From Portulaca oleracea (taxonomy: Eukaryota > Streptophyta > Magnoliopsida > Caryophyllales > Portulacaceae): 64,000 nucleotides of DNA. The notes under the pieces were generated by a model that searched no databases, had not been told where the DNA came from, and saw only the letters and a program-made list of their open reading frames with translations. Below, piece after piece: positions 21,980 to 33,849 of this stretch (positions are counted from its first letter, which is position 1; the number at the start of each line of letters is the position of its first letter). The DNA is taken from positions 13,892,537 to 13,956,536 of the forward strand of contig CM055884.1 of assembly GCA_029582165.1 (NCBI GenBank). The letters run 5' to 3'. The translations under genes were made by a program, and so were the position numbers.

Positions 21980-23712
21980 GTAGACACCGAATTTTACACC
22001 GGAACAAGTGTATAAATCAAACATAACAAGAAAAGAGGCTAGCATGAAAGAAAATCCAATGGGCCTTCCTCAATCAAAAGCTAATGGGCCAACCCACCAC
22101 AAAAAACCTTCATTTTCAACCCTTTCCACATACATATGCCCACCATTTCGAATCCCATTTTTTCCACAAGTCTCTTTAGCCCCATTTCTTTTGATGAGAG
22201 TAAAGTACACATCATAAGCTTTCCAACGCCTTTTGAATTACCTCAATCGGAGTCCGGATGAAAGAGTTATGACCGTTCGAAGTTGCACTTAGCCAGTTTT
22301 AAAACCCCTGCGGGTTTTATTAAATCCCCAGGCCCAGAAATTTGGCTCAGTAAGCAAATCCGGCCCAGGAGAGAAAACAAAACCCGCGGGGGTTTTGTGC
22401 CCAGAATGAAGCGCGTCGTTTTGGCCGACCACGTCATCAATCCGTGTGGAGGATTTTATAACCCGCGAGGGTTGTAATTTCTGTGATTTTGGCGCCAATT
22501 TCTTCCCATGCAATCCCATGAAAAAAGCCCACGTGAGGTTGACTTTGGCTGACTGAAATCAAAACCCATTAAAAGGGGTTTTGATTTTGCATGGATTGGA
22601 GGCATGATCATGGGGATGTGTCTCCCTCCATTTCCCTCCAAATCCTTCACCCCTTCACCTATAAATTCCCCTTCATTCCACCCTCATTTCATCAACTACC
22701 ACCATTATTATCACCTAAACTCTCTCAAAATTCCATCATCCATGTTTCCTCTCTAATCCTCTCATAATTACCTTTATCATATCCATATCATCATCCTTAT
22801 ACCATCCTTCTAAATCACTTACATCCTTCCATCCAAGCTGCAAATCAAGGTCAAGACAAGGGATTAATTTTGTCTCATCCACCACCTTTAAACAAGGATC
22901 GTTATCCGTTATTCTTGTATTCCACCATGTAATTTATACTTTATTTCCTCTATTTGTACATATTTTGTAAAGAAAATATCATGTTTTGATCTTGCATGTT
23001 CGGAATAATAATATCGCGAAATTAATTAAACTTCTCCTCGCTCTCTTTCATTTCAAGTTTCGATTTTAGTAGAGTTTGTTTTCTAAACAGGCGGATTTGA
23101 GAGTTCTTATAATTCTCGGATTCGTAACCTTACTCCCGAATAGAATCGAGTTTCGTAGACCGGAGTTATTTCATTTTACAGTTTGTCGGTTTCCTTAAAT
23201 CGGCTGGCGACTCTTTTATTCTTTTATAATCCGTTTAATTATTTAATATTTGAACTTGCACCAAAATAATTAAAAAAATGGTTTAACATCTTCCTCACAC
23301 CCATTCAAGGTTAAAACCGAGAGAAAGTGGGCCAGGAATCAATAAAACCCCCACGGGTTTTATTGGTTCCAACTCCCTTTCTCTGGCCCAAGGAAACAGA
23401 CGGCCCAGCCCAGGATCTGTCAAAACCCCCCGGTTTTGACAGGTTCTGGCGGCCCGTTTGCTTCCTCTTGGGCCTAGATTTGGTGTTTGGTCCGGTTTTA
23501 AACCATTATTAAAATATTTCGGTGTAATTTCGAGTGTTTAAATAATAAAAACGGATTTGTAAATAAATAAAGTTTCATCACCCCGAAAATGAATTTCGAA
23601 AATAAAAATATCCTTTTTTAAGGATTAAGCAACCTTAGTCGGCTCCCGATAACTTAAGTAGCGCATCCGAAAACCGACACCCCTAAACGGGGGCGATTTT
23701 CCGGGTCCTACA
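21980..23712 (+). repeat. 5' LTR of element B (1733 bp)
   Basis: TGTAGACACCG...GGGTCCTACA ends. Its first 480 bp match 37361-37842 closely. It contains six palindromic words built on AAAACCC...GGGTTTT (22301-22318, 22377-22398, 22456-22477, 22559-22584, 23341-23364 and 23417-23442). A TATA-like CTATAAATTCCCC lies near 22660. No gene is seen. Confidence 0.8.
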
Positions 23713-25020
23713 GATTGGCGACTCCACTGGGGACTTAAACTTAGAAAGAGGGTAAAACTTGAATAAATCGAATTGATTTGAAATTGTAAAAGGGAGAAGT
23801 TGATTTATTTCGTGATTTTATCATTCTTTTTAGCCTTTGCATACTGGGCCACTAATCGGGTCTTTTGACACATTAGTACAAAGGCGACGGTTTAAGTAAT
23901 AACTAGGATTCTTCCCTCGAGAGCGGGCCCTACATCGCCAAGCATTTGGTCTCTCCTCTCCCCATGTTATACTCAAAGGGCTTCCTTGAAGTTCGTTGAG
24001 CAACACCTCACACTCCTTACTCACAATTTTAAGGGTAAGGTGAACCTAGGCGAGAACGTGTGGTAGACCATGTTAACCCAACCATAGTAATCCATGAATA
24101 TAGAGTCTTGGTCTAGGGTACCCTTCATGTTGTGTGCTATGTGCTATGTGTTTCCCTTCCCCTTTTCTTTTATTGTAAAGAGTCGACCCTAGTTTAGAGA
24201 CTTCGGTTTAGTCCATATAAAATTCATTGGGTTGAGAAAATGATTATTTATTAATTAGTATAATTAACTCAAAGACATTATGGCTAGCCCAGTGGAAGGA
24301 CCCATTTATGTTCAAGAGTTGAGTATTTTAATTAATGAATAAAAATTGACTCACCTTAGATGATATTATATGACCCTTTACGAAATTCTCTTAACAAAGG
24401 TACAAAAATTAATTAAAATTCCAACAAAGTTAATGGATAGCGTCTTAGACTGCATAATAGTCACTAAACTTAAGTAAATTAATTTATCGATTTAATTAAT
24501 AAATCCATCACATTTATGGCCGGCCCGTTGTTAGGCCCAACTATATTGGATTTGTCAATTAAGCCCATAAATTAATTATAACTCGCTTATTGTTGGCTTT
24601 ATCCAATCCTTTATAATATCTGTTTTCCTTGAGTAAAAAAAAAAAGAAGATAAAAAAAAAGTGGGTCGTCAGTTTTGTCGAGTATTATTCTAGTCCGCAT
24701 GATAGCAAATATGGCTAGAGCTGTCTAAAGTTATTGGGCCAAATTACGGACTCTCCTTAAAACGGCCGGCCTGTGGATTAGGCCCATCCGAATTGAGAAA
24801 CACTGACTTGTGCTTTCTAACTTATGACCAGCTCGCTATATTTGACTTTATTCGGCCCTTTATAATGTTATGTCGTTAGGTCCATATAGAGTTAGGCCAT
24901 GCACTCCTAAAGAGTGGATGAGTCTTAGTTTCAGAATCTACATGTAAACATCTTTCAGTCTTTAGAAAGTCACATACAAGGTCGTGTCATATGTGAGTCT
25001 TTTCTTAAGTCAATATGTGT
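23713..25020 (+). other. Leader and non-coding 5' internal region of element B
   Basis: Begins with the primer-binding-like word and a GAGGGTAAAACTTGAA stretch that also follows the LTR of E. The rest is AT-rich with repeated GGCC/GGCCC words and no supported gene. Confidence 0.55.
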
Positions 25021-25965
25021 GTTTTGTTTTTGGGAAGTCTAAACCCGGGTCATGGGTGAGTCTTTGGTTTAGGTCATAAGTGAGTCTTTTTCTTGGTTAA
25101 TGTGTTTTTGTCTTTTTTTAGAAAGTTAGTGTAAACCCAGGTCATGGGCGAGTCTTTGTTTTAAAGTCAGGATATGAGTGTCTTTTTCTTTAGAAAGTAT
25201 CATATAAGGTCCAGGATGAATCTTTGTGTTAGTGTCTGCACGTAAGTGTCTTGCATTCTTTAGAAAGTATCATATAAGGTCTAGGATGAATCTTTGTGTC
25301 AGTGTCTGCATGTAAGTGTCTTGTATTCTATAGAAAGTATCATATGAGGTCTCGGATGAGTCTTTGCGTTAGTGTCTGCATATAAGTGTCTTGCATTCTT
25401 CAGGAGGTCTCATACAGGTTCCCATGTCATGGGTAAGTCCTTTTCCAGAGTCAAGATATGAATGTCCTGCATTATAGAAGTCTCCTATAGGGTCTAAGTC
25501 GTGCAACCCATGCCATGGGTCAGTCGTTGAGTCGTTTCTCGAGTTAGCGTGCAAGTGTCTTTCATTCTTAGGAATTCTCATATAAGGTTTAAGTCATGGG
25601 CAGGTCTGTGTCCAGAGTCATCATGTAAATATCTGTCTTTTTAAAAAAAATCTAGTGTAAACCCATATCATGGGTGAGTCTTTTTTCGTGTTGGCATATC
25701 ATGTAAATATTTGTGTTTCTTTAAGAAGTCCAGTGTAAACCCGTGTCATAGGTTACTCTTTCCGGGTCAGCATATAGGATTTTGCACTTTAAGAAGTCTC
25801 ATATAGAATTTAGGACATGTAGACCCATCTGTGGGTAAGTCTTTTCTTTAGGTCAGCATGTAGAGGTCTTACATCCTAGGAAGTCTCATGTAGGTGAGTT
25901 AGCACGTTCAAACCCGGGTCCTGGGTAAGTCTCTCCCGAGTCAGCATATAGGCGTTTTTCAGGTC
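25021..25965 (+). repeat. Degenerate tandem array, unit about 60-100 bp
   Basis: Some ten to twelve units combine 'gtcatgggtgagtctttg', 'agtcagcatgtaagtgtctt' and 'agaaagtctcatataaggt' words. It lies in element B. Non-coding. Confidence 0.7.
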
Positions 25966-27249
25966 ATGCATGCATTGGGATGGGCTTGTTTTTTTATTTG
26001 TCTAGTGTCAAGGTCAAGGCTTGAGCTAACCATAAAGGGAATATTTGGATGACGGGAAATTCTGCAACTACCATAGATCTCGAGGGAACAACATGGAGAA
26101 TTGTTAGACTTTGGAGCACATGATCCATTCAGGGAAACTGCCCCCACCAAAAGCAGCACAAAGGACCAGACATAACATGGATTCCCCATACGAGGACAAG
26201 GAGGGCACATCATCAAAGGAGCTTTGGAAGTAGCTACAGTTCTGGCTGTCAAGCATTTCATGCTTTAGAGTCTGTTAGAGTCGGTTCTTCATTCATTTAT
26301 TGAATTCAGTTGCTCTTTCGTGGTTGTGTTTTTTACTTGAGTTGAGAAGTTATCTCATCCATCCATCATCCATACAAACCAAGTCTGACAAATTCACTTT
26401 TTCTTATCCTTCTATCTTTGTCATATACCTCGTTCCTATCCTTCAGTTTTCTTGAATCTAGGGTTAGAGAGATAAAGAGAAAAGCTCAAAAAAAAAAAAA
26501 AAAGAGTGGAAAGCTATAGAGTGGCCGGTTTGAAAACCTCATTGAGGCAAATCGGGCAAAAGGAGAGAATGAAAATTGATTGAGAGAAGTCAGCCTGCAC
26601 CTTCTATCCAACATGCTGAGCAAAAGGAGAGAATGTCATCAGGAAAGACCAAGTCCAATAGCCTCTCGAAAAGTGAATGCTCCGCATTGGAAATATCGCA
26701 GCTTAACCAAATATGCCGAGAACAGGGGGCTTGAACCCAACCTTCATTTCACCACCCATATTACCCTCATCTTTTCATCCAATCCTGACTTACCATCTAC
26801 CACTCACATCTTTGACCTCTCCATTGAACCTCAACCCTTTTCAAACCCTTAACCCAATGCAAAGGGTGTGCTATGACCAAAGGAGAATAGGAGTCAACCC
26901 ATGAAGAAGGAATTTGAAGGAAAAAAGAAAAAAAAAACCGTAGCCTTGACCAACCTGGTCATTCTCCTCATGACCAATCCATATCTACCCCAAAGCCAAA
27001 AGGTGTTGTGACTAATGTCATCAAAAAGGCGAACAAGAGTCAATCCCATGGAGAAGAAAGTTGAAAAAAGAGAAGAAAGCAAAGGAAAAAGTGAAAAAAG
27101 TGAAAAAAAAAGTGAAAGCAAAAAAAAAAAGAGCAAAAAACAGTGAAAAAAAAGTGAAAGAAAAAAAAAAGAGCCAGAAAAATGGAGTTCAAAAAAAGAA
27201 GTAGAGAAGGAAATGAAACAAGAAAAAGGAAGAAAGAAAGAAAAAGGGT
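25966..27249 (+). other. Non-coding part of element B
   Basis: No supported gene. It contains TTGGGCAAAAGGAGAG-type words (26545-26640) that match E (4140-4330) in reverse complement, and A-rich low-complexity sequence (27060-27240) whose poly-Phe/Ser frames are not genes. Confidence 0.5.
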
Positions 27250-27358
27250 ATTGCTTAACGTCGCCCCCCTTTTTACTAATGTCGCCCCCAAATGACTATT
27301 TTACCCCTATCCTTTTTCACTCCTCTCTCACTCCTCTCTCCTCTCTAATTTCTCTCTC

Positions 27359-27406
<48 letters not shown>

Positions 27407-27545
27407 TAATAATAATATTTACAAAATTTTTTTGGCGCGGTCGACGTGCGGCAGCCACCGCGGTGCCGCCACACGTTTCGTGCGGCAACCGTCGGTTTCA
27501 GTTTTTTTTAATTGTAAATATTATTATTATTATTAATTTTTTTGT

Positions 27546-27600
<55 letters not shown>

Positions 27601-27699
27601 AGAGAGAGAAGTTAGAGAGTGAAGGGTCAAGGGCGATATTGGAAATTATTATGAAAAAGTGGGCGACTTTAGTAAAAGGGGGGGTGACGAATAGCAAAC
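27250..27699. mobile_element. Inverted-repeat MITE with trinucleotide-repeat arms
   Basis: The ends are inverted repeats of about 38 bp: left contains CGTCGCCCCCCTTTTTACTA, right (read inward) contains CGTCACCCCCCCTTTTACTA, and both go on to GTCGCCC. Inside are (AAT)n (27361-27417) and (ATT)n/(AAT)n tracts (27519-27600) around a GC-rich core (27433-27495). No coding capacity. A target duplication was not clear. Confidence 0.7.
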
Positions 27700-29340
27700 G
27701 TGAAGAAAAAAGGGGTTAGAGGAGAATAAGAAGTGAGAATGCGAAAATAAGAGTCATGCACACCTCAGAAAATCTCATCTCAAACCTTCACCACATCATC
27801 CATACACCTCAACCTTCTATAACCTTCACAAACCTTTCATCCATCTATAACCTGCATATGAATCCTCAAACCTTCATAACCATCTTTTTGAACCGCTAAG
27901 TCTTCCTCGAGACATTACCCATCAAAGTTGTGGTTAAAGAACTACGACTGGCCTGATTCCACCTTGGATACGTAGGAAAACCTCTTTGAGGCCCGATAGC
28001 TACAAGAAGCATCATTTGTCGTCAAAATGTTGGTCTTTGAAAAAAAAAAAAAGAAGAAAAAGAGAGGCTAGCTTGGAATCCCAGGCTAGGCAAATGGAGA
28101 GTGAGAGAATAAGAGAGGCTAGCCTGAAAATCCGTCAGGGCAGGTTAGGCAAAAGGAGAGTGAAAGAATAAGAGAGGCTAACCTGAAAACCCGTCAGGGC
28201 AGGTTAGGCAAAAGGAGAGTAAACCCTGGATTTCATCATCATCAACCCTCCATCTTCCTTCCGTCAGACTTGGACATCATTCCATAACCATGTTCCAACT
28301 TTTTCCTAAGAGATGATATCTATCCCATTTGACCATCTCTTCTAGACACGATCATTCTTGAGTGTCTCCCTATATCATTCATCAATAAACTCTCATCTAC
28401 CATTCCTTTCAACCCTTTCTCAAGAGATGATGTCTATCCCATTTGACCATCTCTTCAAGACACAATCATTCTTAAGTGTCTCCCTATCTCATTCATCAAT
28501 AAAGTCTCATCTACCATCCCTTTCAATCCTTTCTCAAGAGATGATGTCTACCCCATTTGACCATCTCTTCTCCCCTTCAAGACACGATCATTCTTAAGTG
28601 TCTCCACATCCCATAAACCATCGTCCACCATCTCTTTCCCCAAACATCTTCCTACCCTTTTTTTTAGCCTTTTCATCCCATTTCACCCTCCAAGGACTTT
28701 TAAGCTCAATTTAATCCAAGTATGAGGTTCTGTGTGGCTTACTTCTCAGGAAGAGCGAAAGCCGTCCACATCAGATCAGCAGCTAACTGGCAACCACATG
28801 ATCATGAACAGACTCAGAAACAAGCTACTCTAAACTAGGGGCTCGCGCTACCTTTGTGACATCGTACAAGACATTTATCGGAGATAGCTTCAAAGAGGGA
28901 CACTTACTCCCTATCCTACAAGGTCCTGCATCTTCAATCTCATAGACGTCCTAATAGCGGTCTCATCAAAAAAAAAAAAGAGAGAGAGAGAGAGAAAAAA
29001 AAAGAAAAAAAGAAGAAGAAAGAAAAAAGAAAAAAGAAAAAAAAAAGAAAGGAAAAAAAAGAAAAAAGAAAGAAAAAAAAAGAGGGGCTAACTTGAAAAT
29101 CCTTTGGGTAAGTTGGGCAAAAGGAGAGATTGACACTCACGACTAAGGACTATGCCTTCTCCTATTCTATGGTCCCCATGCATCATCTCGTCAATCCACA
29201 TCAAAACTGGGGGCTTGTAAATCTCCAAGGTGCTCTCCAAAGCGGGAAAGTGTCATTAAGAGTCTACACCAAACCGGGGGCTTGTCATATATCAACATAC
29301 ATTTGCAAGCAATCAAAATTAATAAAATTATGCTAATTTT
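27700..29340 (+). other. Non-coding element B region with modules shared with E
   Basis: A tract around 27936-27998 (containing GGATACGTAGGAAAACC) is the reverse complement of E 3545-3610. Units at 28055-28215 ('gaggctagcctgaaaa' words) form a short tandem repeat of about 60 bp. Three units of about 85-115 bp with AGAGATGATGTCTATCCC lie at 28310-28600. A purine-rich run lies at 28970-29085. Two '(G)GGGGCTTGT' polypurine-like words lie at 29205-29290. No gene is seen. Confidence 0.6.
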
Positions 29341-29351
29341 TAATAGAGCTA

Positions 29352-29353
<2 letters not shown>

Positions 29354-29405
<52 letters not shown>
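29354..29405. repeat. (ATT)n microsatellite
   Basis: About 17 uninterrupted ATT units. It lies at the point where element B loses its resemblance to E and the TOM2B-containing segment begins. Confidence 0.9.
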
Positions 29406-30096
29406 TGATAGATAGTGCTAGTTATGATTAAAGGAAACTTTAGGTAAGATGACATTAAATAAACAATTAACGATGCATAAAATTTTTTTGTTTGGAAATT
29501 TGGCTATCATTAAACCCAAAGGTATAGTAATCACTCTTAATTTAAAGAGCCATGGGCTCTATCCATTTAATTGGGTCTAGGCCTTTTCTGCATTTTCTGT
29601 AATGTGACGGTATATATGGTATTTTCTAGGGTGATCTGGTGATATGTTGAATGGAAGTTTGCTTAAAACAAAAAGAACCACTATAAGTGTTTGGATAAAA
29701 ATATCACATGACTTTTTAATTTAGGCCATCTTCTTTGGATATATTACACTAATCTATCTAATCCAATCTTATCCAAATCTTACACAATTTCCCAAAAAAA
29801 AATCCTCTCTAAAAACATAATTCCCAAAAAATATCATAACTTATCCAATCCAATCCAATTCAATCCATATTTTAACCAATCCAAAGAACAAGACTAAGTC
29901 AAAATTATCATTATACTTTTCAAACTGTCAAAATTACCACCTAACTTTTTAGATTAGTAAAAAATACCCCTTTTTTTTTCTTTCACAACAATTTTTATTA
30001 ATGTTTTGAGTAACTAAAGTCAGAAAAGGACTAAAGGAGATATAAATTACAAAGTAAGACTGAAACCAAGGTGGAGAGCGCGAAAAGGTGGCGGCA

Positions 30097-31858
30097 ATGG
30101 CGACGGCAGGAGGCGGCAGAGGTGGTTCGATTCGAGAAGGTTCGGCGAAGTCGACGGTGGCTGATCAGATTTCTCAGACGATCCAATCAACCTCCAATCT
30201 TCTTCAACTTATGCAACAATCTTCTCCTTCCCAGGAAATTTTTCTCTCACCTTTAATTCTTCAATTTTCTGCAGTTTCTTGTTCAATTGATCGTTCTATC
30301 TATTCATTCTCAGACGATAGTTGTAATTCTGCTGAATTTGACCTGCTTTTGGTCCCGTCAGTGGATTTACACCTGCAATTTTCGATTTCGATCCGTTCTC
30401 TAGTGTTTTGGACCTCCAATTACTGATTCTGTTCGGATTTTTTTTGCCAAATCTATGGTTTTCGTTATTAAGTTGCTGATCAAAGCATTGTAGTACGAGT
30501 AAATTTGATCAAATAGTGTTTGATTTGGTTGCTACTGCCAAGTCTAGGGATTTTTTGGCTGCTTAATGATTTCTGGATTATTAAGCTGATGATCAGTACA
30601 TTGTACTACAAGTAAAATTTGGCGATCTTTGCTGATGATAAGTCTAGTGATTTTATCTGCTTAATGGCTTATGCATTATCAAGCTGTTGATCAATGTATT
30701 GTACTACGAGCAAATTTGGTCAGATCGTTGCCTTTTTGAATGTATTTTTGTTTCTAAATCGGTCTATTGTTAGCGTTCATTGTTTCACATACCAAGAAAA
30801 GTAAAAACAATGTGTTTGATAGACGATACGGGCAAGACATGAGATTGTTTCCTGATTGTTCTTCAATGATGTTAACAACTAGAAAGGGGGAGTTGACGCC
30901 TTGATGAAAGTAGAGTTGGAATTAGGACTCGTCATAATGCTGTAGTTGTTGCATTTGTTTCAAATGATTTGTGTGAATCTAGTGAATGCTAGTTTTTGAG
31001 GACACTTTAGGGAATTAGGTATCATGTAGTAGCCGTAAATGAATCGGCTTGAAAGGGTAATCGTGAAAGGACAAAATATATGAAGATCGATAAAGGGTTG
31101 TTAAACACTTGAACTAGTGTTCTTGACGTATGCCAAAGAATAAAACAGACAGCAAAAAAACTGTAATAGACAAAGGTGTGATCAGAATACTGAATTCTCA
31201 GCCTTTTAGGAACATGTAAGCCTTGGCAAAACAAAGCACCGGAGCATTTGGGTACATGATGAAATGGTTCGGGGTTTGTTTTAAGAGCTGCTTGGAAGAA
31301 TCTTTGAAGTTTCTGTTTTCAAAAATTGACTTGCAAATATTGCTTGATGATGCGGCTTTCTTTGCTCTTCAGTATACACTCTTTTATGCTACTCTGAATA
31401 GCCAAATCCCGAGTACTATGTTTAAAGTATGATGATGATTTGGTTGAACCCTCCATTTTTGATCATATTTAGGATTACTTAGAATAGCTCCCGAAGAACC
31501 TCTTGGCTAAAACTGGGACCATAAGAAACAGAGCAGGTGTGTATCACTCATGAAATCAGCAACAATGGCTTCCATTAGTGTTTTTCTTCTGGAATTTCAT
31601 AGGCAATGAACTGATAATGCAGGTGTTGCAGCAACTACCTATTGTAATTTCATCGTTGGATGCATATATGGAAAATGGATTGCACATGTTGTGCCTTATG
31701 TGGTGCTTGATTTTTTCCCTTGATTCTCCTCTGACTCGTTCCTCATGCCATTGTTAGTGTTTTGCAGTGTTCAGCATCTAAAGACTGCTACCCAATTGCT
31801 CTCAAACATGGAGAGCTCCCAACTTAGGTCTTCGTCTCTATCATGTCCCTCTGAGGAG
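30097..31858 (+). pseudogene. TOM2B: TOM2B-like gene copy with introns, broken, inside element B
   Basis: Four exon-like blocks in order: 30097-30234 (46 codons, TVADQISQTIQSTSNLLQLM), 31473-31536, 31623-31687 (VLQQLPIVISSLDAYMENGL) and 31768-31858 (VQHLKTATQLLSNMESSQLR). The order and motifs match, from memory, plant TOBAMOVIRUS MULTIPLICATION 2B, a small basic host protein. Acceptors and later donors are normal and phases agree (0, 0, 2, 0). Lesions: the exon 1 donor reads CAG|GA instead of CAG|GT, exon 2 has an in-frame TAG at its fifth to sixth codon, and exon 2 is 64 bp where 66 would keep frame. A final exon was not found. Introns are kept, so this is not a processed copy. Gene identity is from memory of the family, so moderately sure. 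Confidence 0.65.
30470..30725 (+). repeat. Three degenerate units of about 110 bp in the TOM2B-like intron
   Basis: Units contain GCTGATCA..G.ATTGTA.TACGAGTAAATTTG and TTGCTGCTTAATG... words spaced about 100-115 bp. They lie in intron 1 of the pseudogene. No coding signal. Confidence 0.55.
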
Positions 31859-32184
31859 GTACGAACTAATCTCTCTTTCACCAACCTCCTTTGACCTTAG
31901 TAATTTCCAGTGGATGTATATGGTGTTTATCTTTAGACGGCTCACGTGATGTTTTCAGAAATGCATTTATATGGTGTTCTAATATTTATCCATGTTGATA
32001 GTCCTACATCGAGTGATTCCCAAATTTGCTGAAACCTTGATATAGCTGTTGGAAAATCACATAAATATGCCGAGTGATTCCATGTTTTGGATTATGTCTT
32101 ACTTGGTGCAAGTAGCCAACGATTGTCATCTAACACATATAGTTGTTGGAAAAAGCTAGATTCTACCACCCACTAAGCTTTCTC

Positions 32185-32766
32185 AATAGGGCTTTTGACT
32201 TGAGGGTTTTAGTATAAAGGGGTTAGGATCATAAAATTTTTGAGAGTACCCATGTTCTTTTATACGGCTGGCTGTGGTATGGCGCGGTGCGGTGTGGTGG
32301 AATTGTGGTGGATTGTGGTGGGTTATTGGTAAGTTGTAGTGGGTTTTGTTTTTTATAAATGTAAATTGTATTGGTAAATGTGAAAAAGTTGATTATGGTG
32401 GGTTGTGGTAAATTGTGGTGGATTGGTATGTTGTGGTGGGTTCTGGCAAAGTGCGGTGTGTTGTGGCACCGCAGCTAGCCAGCCGTATAAAAGAACATGG
32501 CCGAAGTTTTTCTTTGTAAAATGGTAGGACCCACCTTAGATGAGATAGCGTAACAATAGTACAAAATATCCATGGAGAATGATACAGGCTATCGATGGTT
32601 GACTAATAAGCTTATCCATGGGCCCTATTACAACTTATCCATGGATGGTTTATACTAATCCTTGGAGGTACATTTTGTAAAGAAGAACTTCATAGTCACC
32701 TCAAAAGTTTTATGATCCAAACCCCTTCATATTAGAACCATAAAGTGAAAACCCCTTCCAAATAAC
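32185..32766. mobile_element. Foldback/MITE element with a second MITE nested inside
   Basis: The outer arms of about 60 bp (32185-32247 and 32700-32766) are inverted repeats sharing AAGGGGTT(A/T)GGATCATAAAA and TTTTGAG. A second element sits at 32251-32499 against the inner edge of the left arm. No coding capacity. Confidence 0.65.
32251..32499. mobile_element. Nested MITE (249 bp) with 23-bp inverted repeats
   Basis: It begins CATGTTCTTTTATACGGCTG and ends with the inverse, CAGCCGTATAAAAGAACATG (one or two bases differ further in). The interior is rich in GTGGTGGGTTGTGG words. No clear target duplication was seen. Confidence 0.75.
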
Positions 32767-33426
32767 ATATCCTATCAAGGAACTGATACCTGTACTTGGG
32801 TACCTTAATCTGTAACAAAGGCCATGCCACAGGCCTGAAAAGTGCACTTTTTCAACCTTGTTATTGACAAAAAAAAAAAAATGATGGCATATCTTTTCAT
32901 GTTTTTACAGTCCAAACAAGAACCAATGAACCATTCTTAAGAGGGATTCCTAACTGTCTAGAGATGATAGAGGTGGTGTTCTGAACAAGTGAAGCCCAAG
33001 ATAAACTTCTTGGGTATTGAATTTACACCATATTAGCTGATGAGAAAGAAAAAACAAGTGGTTAGCTCCCAAGCTATTTGTGTTGCAACAATTATTCCAA
33101 ATGTTACTAGTTGAAACAATAGATACCATGTTGTTGAATTTTATAGTTATGTTCACTAAGATGCAACAAATTAACAAATAAAAAAAAGAGACCATGTTGT
33201 TGTTCTGTTGACTAAGATATGGCATTGTTGAATCAATAGTTACCCAGTAAAGACCAATGTGTGACTTTGTATGGGTAATGTATATACAAATTGTTTACCA
33301 TTTCTTACTTTATTACAGTGTTTGTATTTAAATAATCTGAACTTTAGGCTGTAAAAGTCTTAATAATTTGGTCTGTAAAAGTCTTAATAATTTTGTCTTT
33401 AAAAATGCAAGGGAATAATCTAGGTT

Positions 33427-33533
33427 TTAAGGCTCTTGGATCACTGTATCATGCCACTGAGTTTCGCTGCAAAGTTCAGATTATTTGAATTCAAAAACTT
33501 TATCTGTATGTCACAGTGATCCAAGAGCCTTAA
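33427..33533. repeat. Short inverted repeat with 19-21-bp perfect arms
   Basis: AAGGCTCTTGGATCACTGT at 33429-33447 is matched by ACAGTGATCCAAGAGCCTT at 33513-33531. The spacer of 65 bp contains AAGTTCAGATTATTTGAATT, the inverse of a word at 33329-33350. Possibly a tiny foldback element. Confidence 0.7.
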
Positions 33534-33849
33534 ATGTATTTTTCTACATGATCATTCAAGAAACGCATCCTTCAGGCCTGTTGCCTCCATCATTGTTCCC
33601 TATTCCATAGATCGAAACATTACTCATCCTGAATTTTCCTGAAATTCCCCACGAGTGGCCTTAATCCTTAGAAAGCATTGTCTTAGGGAGTCATGGTTTT
33701 AGGAAAACATTGTCTTAGAAAATCTTTGTCTAAATATAGAGTCGGGGGGTTGCCTACATGTAGAATTGCATGTGTAAAGCATCATGTGTATATCCTATCT
33801 AAGCATAATAGGTTTGCATTGCATCTATAAGTCGTGTCAAGGCCTCATA

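Noticed and set aside
27040..27536. Poly-Phe and poly-Asn frames
   Set aside because: Products of A-rich runs and AAT microsatellite, not genes.
28940..29140. Phe/Ser-rich minus frame
   Set aside because: Translation of a purine-rich low-complexity tract.
29340..33830. Helitron as the carrier of the TOM2B-like copy
   Set aside because: I could not find a convincing 5' TC start and 3' hairpin plus CTRR end, so the capture mechanism is left open.
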